Numbered from the stretch's first letter, positions 22,487 to 36,310 are shown. The stretch is 64,000 nucleotides of DNA from Stereum hirsutum FP-91666 SS1 (GCF_000264905.1 NW_006763141.1:614600-678599); one strand, 5' to 3'. Translations and numbers: made by a program. Notes: a model not told the origin generated them from the sequence alone.

Positions 22487-25339
22487 CTCATGAAGACATG
22501 AACTCACGGGCGGCAAAACGATGTCAAACACTAGTATGTTTGCGTTCCCCCCCCGGGCTTCTCTTTTCCCCGATCCCACCTACTCCTTACTAACTGCAGC
22601 AACAGGCAACAAGCGGCGAATAACACTAGACCAGCACTGGCACCTCTGCAGACCCTTAGACATCAACACAGTGACACACCCATGGGGCACTTCGTGAAAC
22701 CCACAAGCAGGCTCGCAGTATGCAATTGACCGAGCACCTCTCTCACCTCACTTCGCCGATCCAAAAACGTGCTTTCTTTCCGTTAACCCTTCCTTCTTGC
22801 CTCCCATCAGATCTCACACTACAAATTACTCCACATTCACTCTCGAGCTTCGCGTGGTTGCAATTGAGAACCGGGTCTGTCGATATCTCAATAGATTCGG
22901 CCTTGCGACCCTGCAGGCGGTGCTCTCCGCTTTGATGCTCGGGCTCGACGGTAGCGCTCGTGCTCATAAATTTTTCGTCATCGAAGGCAGGCACGTACGT
23001 ATCGTATGGCTCAAAGCCCGAGCTCGCTTTGATCGGAATATGCAGTCGAGTCCAAATGGCTCGTCGATGTACCCGCGTGCCGGCGGTACGGTTACGAAAT
23101 CGACCCCATTGACAGCTCCTATGTAGCCTGGTCCTAGCACCGAACTAGGTGTTGTTCCGTACGTATCTCTTCTGTTTTTATTCTGTTCTGTGATCATCAT
23201 GCATGCCATGTGCAGCTCTCCATTGAAGTATGAAAGGATCGTCCCTGCAACTGATCAAAAATGAAAATCCCGTCGACACAGGAGCGAATCGAGAACGATC
23301 GCGCCCTCACCTCCGTTCGAGACAATCCTTTGTTCTCTTTCGGGCAAGAAGGGACCGGCCGGGCTCTGACGTGGCACACGCTGCCATACTCAAAGTCACC
23401 GCAGGGCAGTGCAACCCTCGGGTGGCCAGTGGCGTCGCCGTAGTCCATCAGCACGATGGAGCAGCCAAATGAGCGCCCGAATCAATCTGAATTCCCTAAC
23501 CGAAGCCTACACCGTGTTGCTTCTGAGTCCCTTCAAAGCAGAGCGCCGAGCTGGCCACGACCTTACCGGCGGTCTCATCGGCGTCGTCTGCGGTCGCTAG
23601 ATACTCACTAACCACTTATCGTCTCTTCAATCACTCCGGTCCTTGGTCTCAGGTCAACTCGGGGTCGATCGTCGCCAGTAGGACTCCGAGTCGATGTTCG
23701 TATGCATATGCATATGGCTGCGCTGCATTCTACGAAGAACCAAAAGGGGCATGAATGATCGCATAGCATTATCATTATTCAAGGGCGGGGCGGCATAATC
23801 GGTGTAGACTATGGACTATGCAGGAAAGCTTACAGTTAATTATGTACGGTACGTATAGGGGCGTTCGTGTATGCGTAGTAATTCGAAAAGAAAAGACGTT
23901 TATTAGTAGACGTTAATGTTCGGATTTTTTTGGGGAAGAGGCTGAAAGGCTGAGGGGCTGAGAGGTTGAGAGACAAAGTATTAGATATATAGACATGTGC
24001 TGGCATGCAATGAGGCCTGAGGGTGAAAAGGAGATAGTAGGGAATCGAGATAGAGTATGTACATACAGCTACATGGTCAAGGTCAAAGCAGGCGGAGTAG
24101 AGAGGAGAAAGAATTATTCAACAAAGTCCGAGGTGTCGTGATGATTAGATGGAAGGAACAGGAAGGAGGCTGAGAGAAAGGAGAAGGAGAAGCGAAGCCG
24201 AGTGACTAGGTGATGGTTGGAACGGAACAAGACGTCGCGGTACGAGGTGCCGAACGGTGACGGTGGGAATGGGGTGGGGTGGGGGACTCGGAGCATGCAC
24301 GTCGCGAGATGGAGATTGGGTAAACTAGGAGGGGAAGGTATTGTAAGCAGGGCAGGATTATAAAAGACAAGCAGGCGAAGCAGCGAGCTATGAATAAAAC
24401 ATGTGAAGTGTTAGACCAAGAACGAAAAGAGCAAGAACGAAAGAACAGCGAAACGAAGTGACCACAAACTCGGAACGAAAATCGAACACTGACGACGAGA
24501 TCAAAAGGGGATACAGTAGGAGGAAGGGGTAAGGGGGTGCGTCCCAGAAGCCAGCCACCCAGCCAACAGGTGATAAGTGATTGCCGAAGGAGAAGGAGAA
24601 GACCGACGACGACGGCGACAGGGCAGAAAGGAGCCTCGAAATGATTAAGAGAAATCGGATTATGTCGAGAAGGTAACGAAAAGGGTGCGAAGAACAGAAC
24701 AGAACAAAGAATTTGCGATTAGATTTGACGGGACGGTAGTAATAAGTCTCGAACGAGTTCGAGTTCGAAAGTACGAAAAAAGGAATTGATGCTTGGTGTT
24801 CCGATGAATAAAGAAATGCGAAGAAAAGACTAGGAAGAAGAAAGGCGACCTTGCGCGGAGGAAGGTAAGTATTCAATAGATAAGAGCTTTGCAAAACAAG
24901 ACAACGACGGGACAAGACGAAAAGTGAGATGATTAAGCAAGCGATCAAGAGTAAAGCAAATCCCAACAAGCCTGACCAAAGCCGAAGAACGAAGACCAAA
25001 AACGAAGCAAAACGAAGCAGGCGCAGGCAAGGGGGTAAAAACGAACGATTAAACGGTGGATATATCGAACGAATCGAGCACGAGAGAAAGATGGAGACAA
25101 GCAAGATCAAATACATAGATGACTGGAGAGCAGCGGGTGGTTGAACAAGAGAAAACACAAAAAGAAACAAATGGAAAAAGCAGGTAGGAGGTAGAGGTCG
25201 AGATCAGATAGAGAACAAAAACAAAAAGAAAAAAAACTGATACTTTCGAAAATTCGCTCCGAATTATATTTTGAGAATTTTAACCTAGATTTCCAACCCT
25301 GCTCCTCGCATGCATGTGTTGTGTGTCGACGATCCTCAC
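22487..25339. other. Intergenic between deaminase and STE12 genes
   Basis: 22487-23600 may hold unresolved 5' exons of the deaminase gene or another decayed gene; open stretches occur on both strands (for example minus 22743-22994 and 23197-23454) but I could not join them. 23600-25339 is purine-rich on the plus strand, without splice-linked coding sense. Its last part, just downstream of the STE12 stop on the minus strand, is probably the STE12 3' UTR. Confidence 0.4.
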
Positions 25340-28300
25340 TCACGACGACGAATTCATCGCATAATACGACCCCGCCGCATCCCCCTGGGCCCCTCCCCCA
25401 TACGCGAACACCTCCTCTCCCTGGCCCTGCTGCTGCTGCTGCTGCTGTTGCGTCTGGAACCCCACGCCAAACGGCGACGGCGCATTGCTCGCCCCACCAC
25501 TGCCACCTTGCGACCCAGACCCATACTCCCCCGGCGAATCCGCCGTCACATACAGCCCACTCGCGCTTCCTGTCGCACCAGCATACTCCCCAAGGCCCAT
25601 CATGCCCAGACTCGCCGCATGGAACTCCTGCTGCTGCTGTTGTTGTTGTTGTTGTTGCTGCTGGTCATGTTGTTGGGCTTGGGCCTCAAGCGGAATCGTA
25701 TACCCCGTCGGACTCGACCTCGCGCTCTGTGATCTCGCATACGGATGATATCCCCTCCCACTCGTCCCACTCGCCTGACCCAACGACCCGCCCCTCGAAA
25801 GCGAATGCGACGACCCAGGCGCAGGCGATCCATTCGACGCAGAGGCAGAAGCATAATCGAAGCTCGTCGCCGTCATCGGCCTCCTAATCTCCGAATGTTT
25901 CCCACTCGACGGCGTCGCACTTCTATACCTCACCGGCCCTCCCGCAGACGAGAGCGACAGAGCATTCGAGTTCGAGTCCATCCCTATTCCAGGCGGGTAA
26001 AGCGAGCTATGGTCGAACGTGAGCTTGTTCGACGGGGCGGACATGGACGCGTATTGCGACGAGTTCGAGTGTGAATGGGAGTGCGAATGGGAGTAATGAG
26101 GGAAATGACCCGTCGTAGCAGATGCGCTCCCATTCGTGTTCGAACGCGACATAGCACCATGTCTCGACTGAGAGAGTGGCTGAGAGGAACCGCCAGGCGC
26201 GCTGATCGTCGAGAACGCAGGACTGGGTAACGGACCGGGATGAGGATGGGGCGAAAGCGTGCTCTGCGACGCCCAAGGCGAACCTCCATGCGATTGCGAT
26301 TGCGATTGCGAACCACCATCATCAGCACCAGGGACAGGAACGTTCGCATACTGCGCCCCCGCGTCCGAGTTTCCAAAATACACGTCCGAGAGCGCTATAG
26401 GATCATTGGTGTTGGTGGTGTTGGTGGTGTTGGTGTTGGTGGTGCTGGTGGTTGAATAATCGCCCGCGGCCTGTTGAGCCTGCGCGTTCGACGCCGCAAG
26501 CATCGCCGCCGTCTCCTGCTGCTGCCTCGCATCCAACGTACCCATCATACTCGCCGCCAACGGGATACCCATCGTATACCCCTGCACATACGCCTCGAAA
26601 TCCATCCCATCCTCATCTTCCGCAAGCTCGTCCACCTCGCCTCCCATTCCCATCAAACCCAACGCACCACCGCCGCCGAGATCAGAGTTGGAACCATACA
26701 TCGCGACGAAATTGACCTCGCCCTGTTCCGCGCGCGCATGGATACGCATATGTTGGTTCAGATTATCTGATCTCGAAAAGCGTTTGCGGCATTTATGGCA
26801 TTCGAACGGACGTTCCATCGTGTGTGTGCGGAGGTGTCTTTTCAGGTGTTCTTGGCGCTTGAAGAGCCGGCCGCAGGAGAAGAGCGGGCAGCAGAACGTC
26901 TTTTCTTTCATGCCGCCCATGCCCACGCCTACCATTCCGCCGGCGAGCGAAGAAGGATCAGAGGAGGGATCGGAGAGCACGGAAGAGTCGAGACCGACCA
27001 TCCCGGACATGTCGTACGAAGCGGTAGAGTCGGACGAAGGCATCATGGAAGACTGGGTGGAGGGGAGCGTAGCGTGTCTCGATAGTCCGCTCTGGTGTTG
27101 TTGTTGCTGGGGATGCTGATGCTGGAGCGAACCCCCCATCGGGTTATACATCGGGAACGTATTCTGTCTCTGCGGTCCCGGCGACGCACTAAACATCGAC
27201 CTATCCACACCCACACCCACACCTACACCCCCAACGCCTCCGAGATTGCCCATAGCAGGATGCAACATCGGCACCCTCGGCTCCATCTTCACTCCCCCCT
27301 GATCCCTCCCTTGCGCCTGCGCCAAAAACATATCCGGCGCATTCAACCCCGCGCCCAGTTTATGCCCCACGCTCGGCGCGAACTGCCTATCGTCCATCGG
27401 GCTGCCCCTCAACGAATTCGGGCCACCATCCCCCGCGACGCTCCCACGGCCGTCGTACCCGTCCGGTTTACGGGCGGTCTTGGGCTGGCGTCGTCGACGG
27501 GTCTTGTAGGATGGTGAGCCTTCGAAGAGGGAAAACATAGAGAGGAAGGCAGGGTTCGGTTTCGGTCCCGGAGTCGAATTCGAGGAGGCAGAAGGTTTCA
27601 TCGACGAAGCCCTCGTAGGCGCGTCCGCGTCCTCGCCCGACGACGAGCTGCTCCCGCCCTCCTCATTCCCGCCCTCCTCATTCCCATTCCCACCCTCCTC
27701 GTTCCCGGACGACGCACCACCCGCACCACTCGCAGAAGCCTCATTCGCCCTCCTAACCGCCGCCTCCAAATCGCCTTCTCCCTCCGCCCGTCCTTGGGCT
27801 TTACTAAACTGTTCATAAAGACTCCGTTTGGGATCATAGGTGAAGGAGATGGCGGGCTCGGAGGTGACGACGGTGGTGGGTTCGAGACCCATCTTTTCAC
27901 GTTTGAGGTCGCGCTCGAGGGCGTCTAGGAAGAGACGGTCGTGTGGGACGGAGAACCTGTGATGTCGAGATGCCGGAGATGCCGGAGAGGTTGTGGAGAT
28001 GCCGGAGAGGGCGTCGAGATGCCGTAGGAGGGGGCGAGGCAGATGCCGTGAGAGGCACGGGGTGAGAGGAGGGACCAACGGACAACGAGGCGGGAAGGGA
28101 GCGGATGAAAAAAGAGGGAGAGGGAGACCGTCAGCAATCAGTACTCAGTCCAGGCGATCATCTCGAACGAACGGACGGGGAATGGGAGATGGTATAGCCC
28201 AACCCGCGGCATTGCAGTCGTTGCACGAAAGAGGAAGGTATGCAGTAAGAATAGGAAGGTAAGAATAGAAGGCCGAGGTAGTTAGGTTAGACAGGGATAA

Positions 28301-29868
28301 ATGGAAAGGTAAATTAAAAGTCAAAGGAGAAACCGTTGAAAGGTTGACAGAGGTTGACAGCTGCGGCAGCGACGAACCAACCGGCGGCGTGAAAAATGGA
28401 AAATGGAAAGGGAGGGTGCAATGATGATGATGGGGTTCGGGCGATCAGAAAGATGGAACGGCAGTTGGATAGCTATACTGGGAAAGGCGCGAGAGCTATA
28501 TTGGGAAAGCGAGGTACCGTACTGGAGCGGGGGTGCGGTGATGCCAAATGGAAGAAGCCGATCCGAGAAGCCGAACGTGAAGGATGACGGGCAGGATGGC
28601 ACGATGGCGTAGCGTAGGAAGGCAAGGCAGGCAGGTGGATTGGAAGTGGAAGAATATAATAAACGGAAGACAGGGCGCAAGAAGGCGATGCGATGCGATG
28701 AAGAAGAGGAGAAGAGGAAGAGAAGGAGATGCCGCGGGAGGAGGGCGTAAAGCAGGCTGAGAACTGAAGAACTCACCAGAAAAATACTTTCTGCTTCTTC
28801 TGCGTTCGGATGCATTGAAATTTGAAGAGGAGATCCAAAAAGGGGGACTATGATGGGATGATGGATGATCATGAGAACATTGAACAAGGCCGATGAGGGA
28901 CGAGAGACGAGAGACACAAGACACAAGAGACGGAAGAGAAACGCAATATGAAATTGTTGGATGAATGGAAAGATGCGAGATCACGATCAGGACGATGGGT
29001 CCCACACCTTCCAAGGCTGGCTAGACGGAGATCTCTCCGAGAAGCGATGCGATGGGAGTGGACTGGACGCCCCCATCACCGGCCACGCGCGCGCGGGGGC
29101 AAAAAATAGAAAGCGATTGGCAAACAAGAAGACGATGGCTCGGGGGATCGACCATGGGGCACGGGAGGGTGTGCAGGGTCGTAGAAGTATAGTAGAGACA
29201 CTTGCCTTGGGTTCCTCGAGACAGGCGTCCATGCCGGGCTTGAGGTTGCGGAGGTCACTGAACACGCCCTCCTCGAACTTCTTCATATTCTTAACGGGTC
29301 TTCCGAAGGCTTCGAAGCGGAAGACGAGTGCGCGCACGATATCGGTCCCGGTGATATGGTAGAGGCCGTTCCAGAGCACACAGGAGACGTACTCCTGGTT
29401 GGGGAGCAAGAAGCGGTTGAGGGCCGGGTGAGACGGGTTCAGGTGGTGTGCGTCGGGGTCGTCTTCCTGTTTGGTGGACCAGCGCGAGGGAGCGGTGGCG
29501 AGGAAGAACTTGAGACGGTCGAGGTGGGCGAGACGGTCTTGTTCTTGTACGGTGAGTGGCCTGGAGAGGCCGCCTGCACGGCCATCGTCCTCCATGAGGG
29601 CCTCGAGCGAGGACTGGGTAGCGGGCTGCGGGGGCAGACTGACATCGCGGTCGAAGTCCTCCCGGATCGGGGCGCTGGTGGACGCGATGCGGGAGAGGGA
29701 GGGATTTGAACGGGGAGATGGGGGAAAGGTGAGGTCCTGGATGCGGGGGACGGCGTAGGAGGAGGAGGGCATGGGCCGGAGAGGGTCGTGGGTAGAGTAA
29801 TGAGGGAATGACGAGTTGGCAAGATGTTGTGGGTAGTCGTGTTGGGGGTACGGGTGGATGTCCATCAT
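25340..29868 (-). CDS. ste12: STE12-type transcription factor with tandem C2H2 fingers
   Basis: Minus-strand exons 29868-29206, 28847-28777 and 27956-25340 join in phase for 1,116 residues. The STE DNA-binding domain (residues about 112-270) is complete across all three exons: [55 protein letters not shown], the small middle exon with [11 protein letters not shown], then [20 protein letters not shown]. Two C2H2 zinc fingers follow at about 597-655 ([19 protein letters not shown] and [17 protein letters not shown]). This is the layout of filamentous-fungal STE12, the nuclear output factor of the pheromone/filamentation MAPK pathway controlling mating and fruiting. Long Ser/Gln-rich tails include polyglutamine near 25430 and 25640. 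Intron 1 (358 nt) has a GC donor (AAG|GCAAGT); intron 2 is 820 nt. The ATG pair at 29868/29865 follows an ACAG, so a 5'-UTR intron is possible. Confidence 0.9.
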
Positions 29869-31260
29869 CTGTAATATGTGGGTGCGAGGGAGAGCGCGAG
29901 GGAGTGCGCAAGGGCAGCGGGTTAAATAGGCTGTGGATTGAAAGGGATCAGAACGAGATGGCCAGGGATTGTTCGCGGATCAACATACCCTCTCAGCCCG
30001 TCCGGTCCGCGAATATAGCTGGAGGAGTTGCGGGAGTGCAGACGATGCGGTCGATGGCTGGGCTGTGAGGATGATTAGAATGCGAGAGTATCGGCAAGAA
30101 TGGGCCGACGCCGGAGAATTATAAGAGGACGCAAGAGGAAATTAGATATTATAGGGTAGGGCAAGGCTGGACAGCTGGGCTGCAGGGGAGGGACGACGAG
30201 ATGCTCGGAGGACGAGGGGACGAGCGCGTCTGGCCCAAAGCGGGGCGGGGCGCGAGTCTAAGTACTCTGCCGTCCAAATCCGGCGCCTCCTTCCTCCCAC
30301 TTCGCCTCCCTCCGCACCTATTCCCTTTTCCGTCCGTCCTTCTTCAGCCCTCGCGCCCCTTCGCCTTCCTCATTCCTGTGTCCCTTCTCGCCCTCCCTCA
30401 AAGCCCCCTCAAAGCGCATTTCTACCCGCCATCCTTTGCTGCACAACATATTCCCCACCCAAAGGCGCACAGACGGGCGACCGCGCGGCACAGCCTGCCA
30501 CAGACGCTCGTATTGCTCTTGCCACAGACGCCCATCCATCGTCCGAGTGCCTTCCTTCCTGCCTGCCTTCCAGCCTTCCTTCGCGCTATCCCCTCTTTCG
30601 TCCGTCCTCCTCGTGCTTCTCTCTCCCCCCTCGGGGATAACACAGCTCCAATCAGCCACCACAGCACAACAACGTAAAGTTTAATCGACAATTCCTCTGC
30701 CGCCGCCAGCCGCCATCATCATCAACGCAAAAAGAAATCCGCTCCTGCCTGCCAGCCCTCCAGCGCTTCTCCCACCAGATCTCTTTCGACGGTTTGCACA
30801 CCAGATATCCGGAGCGAACCTCGAGGGGTCCGGCACGTCACTTCGCCCGATCATCCCGTCCCGTCCGTCGTTCGTCGCCACGCGCGGCTCGCGTGCTACA
30901 GTAACCATATGGAGATCTTCGTTGCCCTTGTTGCAATTGCCTCCCTCTTCCGTTTTTTTTTTTTTTTTTTTTTTTTTTGCAAAAGATCCAAAAAACAAAT
31001 AAATAACATAAAAACACAATTGAAATTCGTAAATCGGGGCGATCGTAAGTACTGCGAAAAAAAGAAGTCGAACCCGAACCCCAACCCCAACCCCAACGTC
31101 ATCTCGCAGTCGCAGTCTCGCAGTCCAGTTCCCCACAACGAGGCTCGACCCACCGTCGTCAACATCGACCTGACCGTGACCGTGACCGTCGTCAACGTGC
31201 AACTTTACCAACATTGACCTGACCGTCTGACCGTCGCCAACTCTACTCCAACTAACTAAC
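29869..31260. other. Upstream region of STE12, low-complexity rich
   Basis: No supported gene. It holds pyrimidine-rich and GC-rich stretches, a 26-T run at 30953-30978, and CCCCAA-type repeats at about 31073-31096 followed by ACCGTG repeats. Length and composition fit a long promoter and leader for a regulated factor such as STE12, which is an inference. Confidence 0.4.
30953..30978 (+). repeat. Poly-T tract of 26 bases
   Basis: An uninterrupted run of T on the plus strand. It could be a slippage-prone microsatellite, a nucleosome-excluding promoter element upstream of STE12 (as poly-A on its strand), or the tail of a decayed retroposed sequence on the minus strand. Confidence 0.8.
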
Positions 31261-34200
31261 TACATAAATGAGCCGTTCTACCGCCTTTCACCTGTCCGCC
31301 GTGCGTAGATGGCCACACACGCACGTACCTACTCTATTTTGAACTCGATGCATATCCCACAGTGCCCGTGCGTGGGTGTTTGCTCTGAGCGTTTGAGCGG
31401 TTGAGCGTCTAAGCTCCGCCAGCCTGAGGACTGAGGCCTGAAGATCAAAATGAAACCGGAAGAGTCTGCCCTGAGGCCTCAGGCTTGAAAGTCTACCCAC
31501 TAACTCCCCAACTAACTCACTACTTATCTAACGGACTGACGAACATAGCTAGTTTCCTACGGACCTCCAGCGCCTCTGCCTGCGAAATCATCAATCACCT
31601 CGTTCCCTCTTTCCCCATTCCTCAGAATTTGTAGTTGCAACCTGGGAGGGAAAAGGGCCCATCATCCGTAATCCGTAAAATCCGCCATCAGATCAGATCA
31701 GGACACAAACACCATTCTACACCACGTTCAACTTCAACGTGCAGGGTATCATTCCAGGCCTAGGTTCAGGACCAAGTGGGAGTGAGGTCGCTGTTATAGT
31801 ACATAGGAGGTATGATTGAAAGTTTAAACTCAGGTATGCACAATACGAATACTCACGCGCGCCAACACGAGGTATCAACCGAGAATGAGACTGTTCACTG
31901 GCATTCTATTCAGGATTCAGGATTCGCGGTGTTCATTCATTGATCCATTCATATAATTACATGTAACTATAGCCTATAGTTGAACGTTCGCCGCAGAAAA
32001 GCTCGAGCTTCGGATCGTCCGTCAACATACAGTGCAATCCGTCTCACCTCGTCTCGTCTCCGCACAACCGAACCGACCAGAAATATGTTCTATGTTCTAT
32101 GTCTCGTGCGACACACAGTTCGATCAGAATCACAATCATAATCAGAAAACGGAGACCGGGTTGTTGGGTACGAATGTAGGTACTAGGTACAAGGGACCCT
32201 CCCCCCCCCTTCCCTCTCCTTCCCATCCCATCCCTTCCCTTGCCTTGCCTTTCCATCGCATCGCATCACATTTCCCTTCCCGGATCTTTCATGGCGTTGA
32301 TTGAGGCGGAGAATGTAGATCGCTGCAACGAACGAATGAATGAACAAACACACGGACGGGCGGACGAACGAGCTCGGTCGGGATGGAGCGGGGCGGTGAT
32401 GGCTCAGGTTCGGCTCAGGTTCGGGGTCGGGGTCAGGTTCGTGGAGCGTGAATGAAGGGTGCGGTGCAGTGTCGATGATGGGCCTGACTTGGCTTGGCTG
32501 ACCGTTTATTTGTTTGGTTCTTTCATTCGTGAATAGGTAGGTGAAGACCAGTCAAAACAAAACAAAACAACACGATCGACGCAGATCCTGTTCGAACCTC
32601 AAATTCAAACTGTCGAAACAATTCCAATTCAAGCTCCGCACTCCGCCTAGTTCGGTTCGACCCGCTCCACCCGCCATAGACCGTGGTGCACTGCAAGCTA
32701 AGTGACTCGAGCTCGATTCGAACGCCTGTCAAAGTGTCAACGCGGTACTACGGTCGATCCTGCTAAGTTGAGTAAGTCGAGTACGATCAACTTTGTAAGG
32801 GTTGCTGTGCTGACCCACTTAATGCACAGCTGTCAGTGCGTGGATCCTTGTTGTTGACGGCCGTACATGGATGATATTGCTCCGGCCATCGACGGCGTTG
32901 TTTTCTTTTTCTTTTCTTCTACGGTCATTTTCTTTGATCACAAGATGAAAGGAAACTTCTTCCTGCCTTGTGTGGTATCATTCGAACAACCACTCAATGC
33001 TCGCCCACAAGAATCCACCCAAGGACACGTGCGAAGGTGAGTACCCATTTCGTTACCTACCTACTCACCCTTGGCGCTTGCTCAAATTTATCTTTCAAAT
33101 TATTATTTATATCGAACCGGCTTTCACATTTTTCGCCATCGCAGTCTGCCGTGTGTATTTTGTTTTTGTCCCAGGAAGAAACGAAAACACAAGCCAGAAA
33201 ACTAAAAGTATGCGGACGTGGACGTTCTTCCAAGTTCCATTCCTCATCTTGTCCCGATTCTTTATCGCGATCGTCTTAGCATTAGACACGTATACGTATG
33301 CCCGGGTGTCTCCGTTCCGGGCACGACTCACGAGAACTTCGAGGCTCCCGGAGCGTCCCTCCCCGTTTCCCCGCTCCCGCTTTGGCTTTGGATGGTCCAA
33401 TGGTAAGCAACGGGCGAGCTCGAGCTCCATGGGTGGTTTCTTGCTCTCGGGCTCGTGGTAAGTGCAAACCGAAAACGAGGACAAAGACGATGACTCGACT
33501 GCGTAAGTAACTCCATAGTCTTCGTGGCGTCCGTTACTATTCATTATATTAATTCTCCTATTGGTTTGTTCTGCTATACAGGTCTGTACAGCACGGAGCG
33601 ATCTTAGCATCTCCTAGGATATCCGCAACCGTGAATCCCCTTTCCTTCACGTAGCCGCACACTGGCACTTTCTAACTTAGCTCCGATCCCGGACCACGCC
33701 TTCGAGGCTTTCGCTTTTGACTTTGTCGGACCAGTGACATTGAATTGATCCCTGTGCGTCTGACTTTGTCCATTTATCGATTTCGATCTTTATGTCCTTC
33801 GAGCTTCTCAACCGGACGTGGCAGCAATTCAATGGGTTCCTCTTCCCCGCGTTCTTCTAACTTAATTGATCTTCGACTCGACTCGACTCGACCCGACTAG
33901 CACTGACTTGGCCAAGATTCGCATCGCGGGCTCGAGTCTCCCTGTAGAAGACCCTGAGCCTGAGCGACTCGGCAGGGTTTGCGGGACTGCACACGTATGT
34001 CTGTGTCTTCGACTGCCACTGCCAGCTCACAGACGAACAAAGATGGATGGGTAAGTCTTTAAAATTTTCTTGGGGCCCACTTCTTCGGTTTCAGGATTAC
34101 TTTTGGGCTTACAGAGGTGATCATAGGTTTCAAATTAAACCTCCATCCGAATGTATTAGTCCTCGTACGAGGCTCGAGGCTGGGATGACGATGCAGAGAT

Positions 34201-36025
34201 GTTGCGATGCTGATGCCGAACCTGCCCTTGGCCCTCGTCACGACTGACTAACTGTCTAGAATACAAGGTTATGAATCCCAACCTACGCCTCCCGGTGCCG
34301 TACGGACGCCACCGCTCCATTAATCAATAATTCCAACCTCAATCACCTTCTTCCCGAAGCCCGGGTTTAGCCAGTGCCACAGAACTAGCTATAGTGCATA
34401 CACACCCAGTTCTGAATGTCTCGTCGACATTTTGGGTACCGTCCGGTGTACTATACGTTACCGCCGGAACCCTCGTCATCCTTCCAAGTTCCATGCATGC
34501 CTCCCACTCGCGCTTCGACCTTCATACTTAGCTCTCGAAATCCCACACTTCAGAAGTGCGATTCGATCTGCATTTTTACTACGGCACGGATTATTCGCCT
34601 GGATCACATTGCATTGCGCACTACCCGGTCCACATCGTCCGGACGCTCGAAACTGCGCTAGGGTACGCCGGGTGACCTTTGCGCAGATAATCAGTAAGTA
34701 GATCGATGATCCCCGGAGAGAAGCATTCAGTCAGACTTGACACTTGTGGTGGGGCTATAGTAGACGCACCGCAGCGTGGCGCGACGGTGTGGCGCTCCGA
34801 CTCACTCCCGAGGTCCCCTGTAATTTGTCTGCAGCTGAGTGAGCGCACTCTCCCAGCATCAATCAGCCCGCTATTTTTCTAATCCATCCTAATTCGCATT
34901 GCCACCTCATCTCAACTCAATTCAGTTGGGCAGAACTTCGACCCACGACCGCTTGCTCGCCAATTCTAGGACAGACACGTATACAACCCCGCGCCACAGA
35001 GACCCGCTCTTGCCCATCGCACCTTCGAATTCGCCCGATCTTACCTTTCTCTTCTTCTGAGCGCAGATAGACTAGCTTCCTTGGGTTATTTATGTGCAAT
35101 GTGCAACTCTTGCCTCGTGCTAGCTACTATAGCGATCGGGACGCCGCAAATCCTCAATTGGACGTTCATAAGCCGGAATAGGCGCGGTACGCGCTCTCCG
35201 AAGTCTCAAGTGCAGCTACAGACAGAGTTCAATCGGCTCGGCTTAGCCCTTACGTGGAGCTGAGGCTCACGCTAAGCAAGTTCGCCTCGCCCAGGATATG
35301 CTCGATCTCTTTCAGTTCAGGTACGTATGTACCTCGCTTTGACATCTATCCACCCCCTATCCACCTATCCCTATCCACCTATCCATCCGCATCCACCCAT
35401 CTGCTTTCGACACACGCTGACATCTTCTCTTCCATCTTCTTGTTCATCTCGGGGATTATTGTTTGACGCTCGTGATGTGCGAAAAAGCGCCTTATGAGAG
35501 CCGAAGCTCGGAAATAGACAGATACGAAGACGAACTTGCTGTATACGCGGTATGTACTCTACACCTCGCGTCATGACCAGGCCAGGGTCCTCTCAAAGCG
35601 TTAAGCGCGCACATTTCGTGATCCGAAAGACGCCCAGGGCGCTCCCACTGGCCAGCCGGCTCCCGGACGGTGTCGACTCGGCCTTAACTCACCATGACCT
35701 GCTCAGAGTGCCCACTAATACGACTTCGTGTTGCGCTTTTCTCATTCTCGTTGGTTTAATTGCTAGTTTGATTCGGCGCTGCTGTCATTGACGCTGCGCT
35801 ATAGCTAGCTCCTGCCGTTGACAGCTCGGGCGGCCCATTTTCCTTATTTATGCATATTTTTGGGACTCCGCGGCGAGCGCGTACCGCGCTACGAACAACC
35901 AACTGCCATCACTAGCACTACCCAATCTCGTCGGGATTATCCTCCTTGACGCAACGAAGTCCATCCCGCCGTCTTCCGGCCCTGCAGGAGCCCAGGGGTC
36001 AATATAATCGATGCTGCTGACAGCA
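31261..36025. other. Gene-poor region with simple-sequence patches
   Basis: Frames are short and mixed on both strands. Simple patches include CCCATCCC-type repeats near 32215, CTCGACTCGACT near 33876 and TATCCACC-type repeats at 35345-35400. No domain or splice-joined gene was recognised. Confidence 0.4.
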
Positions 36026-36278
36026 CTACTTATTGGGTGCTTTCAACCTAGTCTCGGCGTCGGGCTTTCTCGACTTGGAAAGAGGTGCAGGGCTGAGTAG
36101 GCGACTCAGGCGGATGGGGTCGGGGAGGTACAGCCCCTGCTGATGCGCCACGGTCGGCTTCGGGAGGTAGGACTCGAAATCTTCGTGCTGCATAGCCGTA
36201 TGTTCTGGTGGCAGTCGCCCATATTTTTCAGCCCCTATATCGGGCACTGGAAGTCTGGTGCGGTCGGCAGGAATGATT
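36026..36278 (-). pseudogene. Possible eroded gene fragment
   Basis: On the minus strand an open stretch from a CTGTGCAG acceptor (36279-36284) to a stop at 36026 reads like a protein C-terminus (for example RLPPEHTAMQHEDFESYLPKP, split here only for mention). A GTAAGT donor sits upstream at about 36350, preceded by a coding-like RYLTNHKWRGAPTQIWD, but the two pieces do not join in frame. More coding-like pieces lie farther upstream to about 37300. I do not recognise the family. It is either a decayed gene or one whose exons I have misplaced. Confidence 0.25.
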
Positions 36279-36310
36279 CTGCACAGGTGCACGCAAGGGT
36301 TTCCGGAGCT

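Noticed and set aside
22164..22493. Plus-strand 109-codon frame through the transposon
   Set aside because: It is antisense to the deaminase frame and crosses the transposon boundary, so it is not a transposase.
24388..25170. 260-codon minus-strand frame rich in Leu, Ser and Phe that looks like a membrane protein
   Set aside because: Its composition reflects the purine-rich plus strand; it has no family features or splice partners, and it lies in the probable 3' flank of STE12.
30201..30677. 158-codon plus-strand frame upstream of STE12
   Set aside because: The frame is low-complexity Pro/Ser/Leu from a CT-rich stretch, and no coding signature or intron supports it.
31073..31096. CCCCAA repeats resembling a telomere
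   Set aside because: Only about four units occur, they do not match the usual fungal TTAGGG repeat, and ordinary sequence flanks both sides.
32580..32730. GTTCGAA sequences suggestive of a tRNA T-loop
   Set aside because: No A box, anticodon arm or acceptor stem could be fitted around them.
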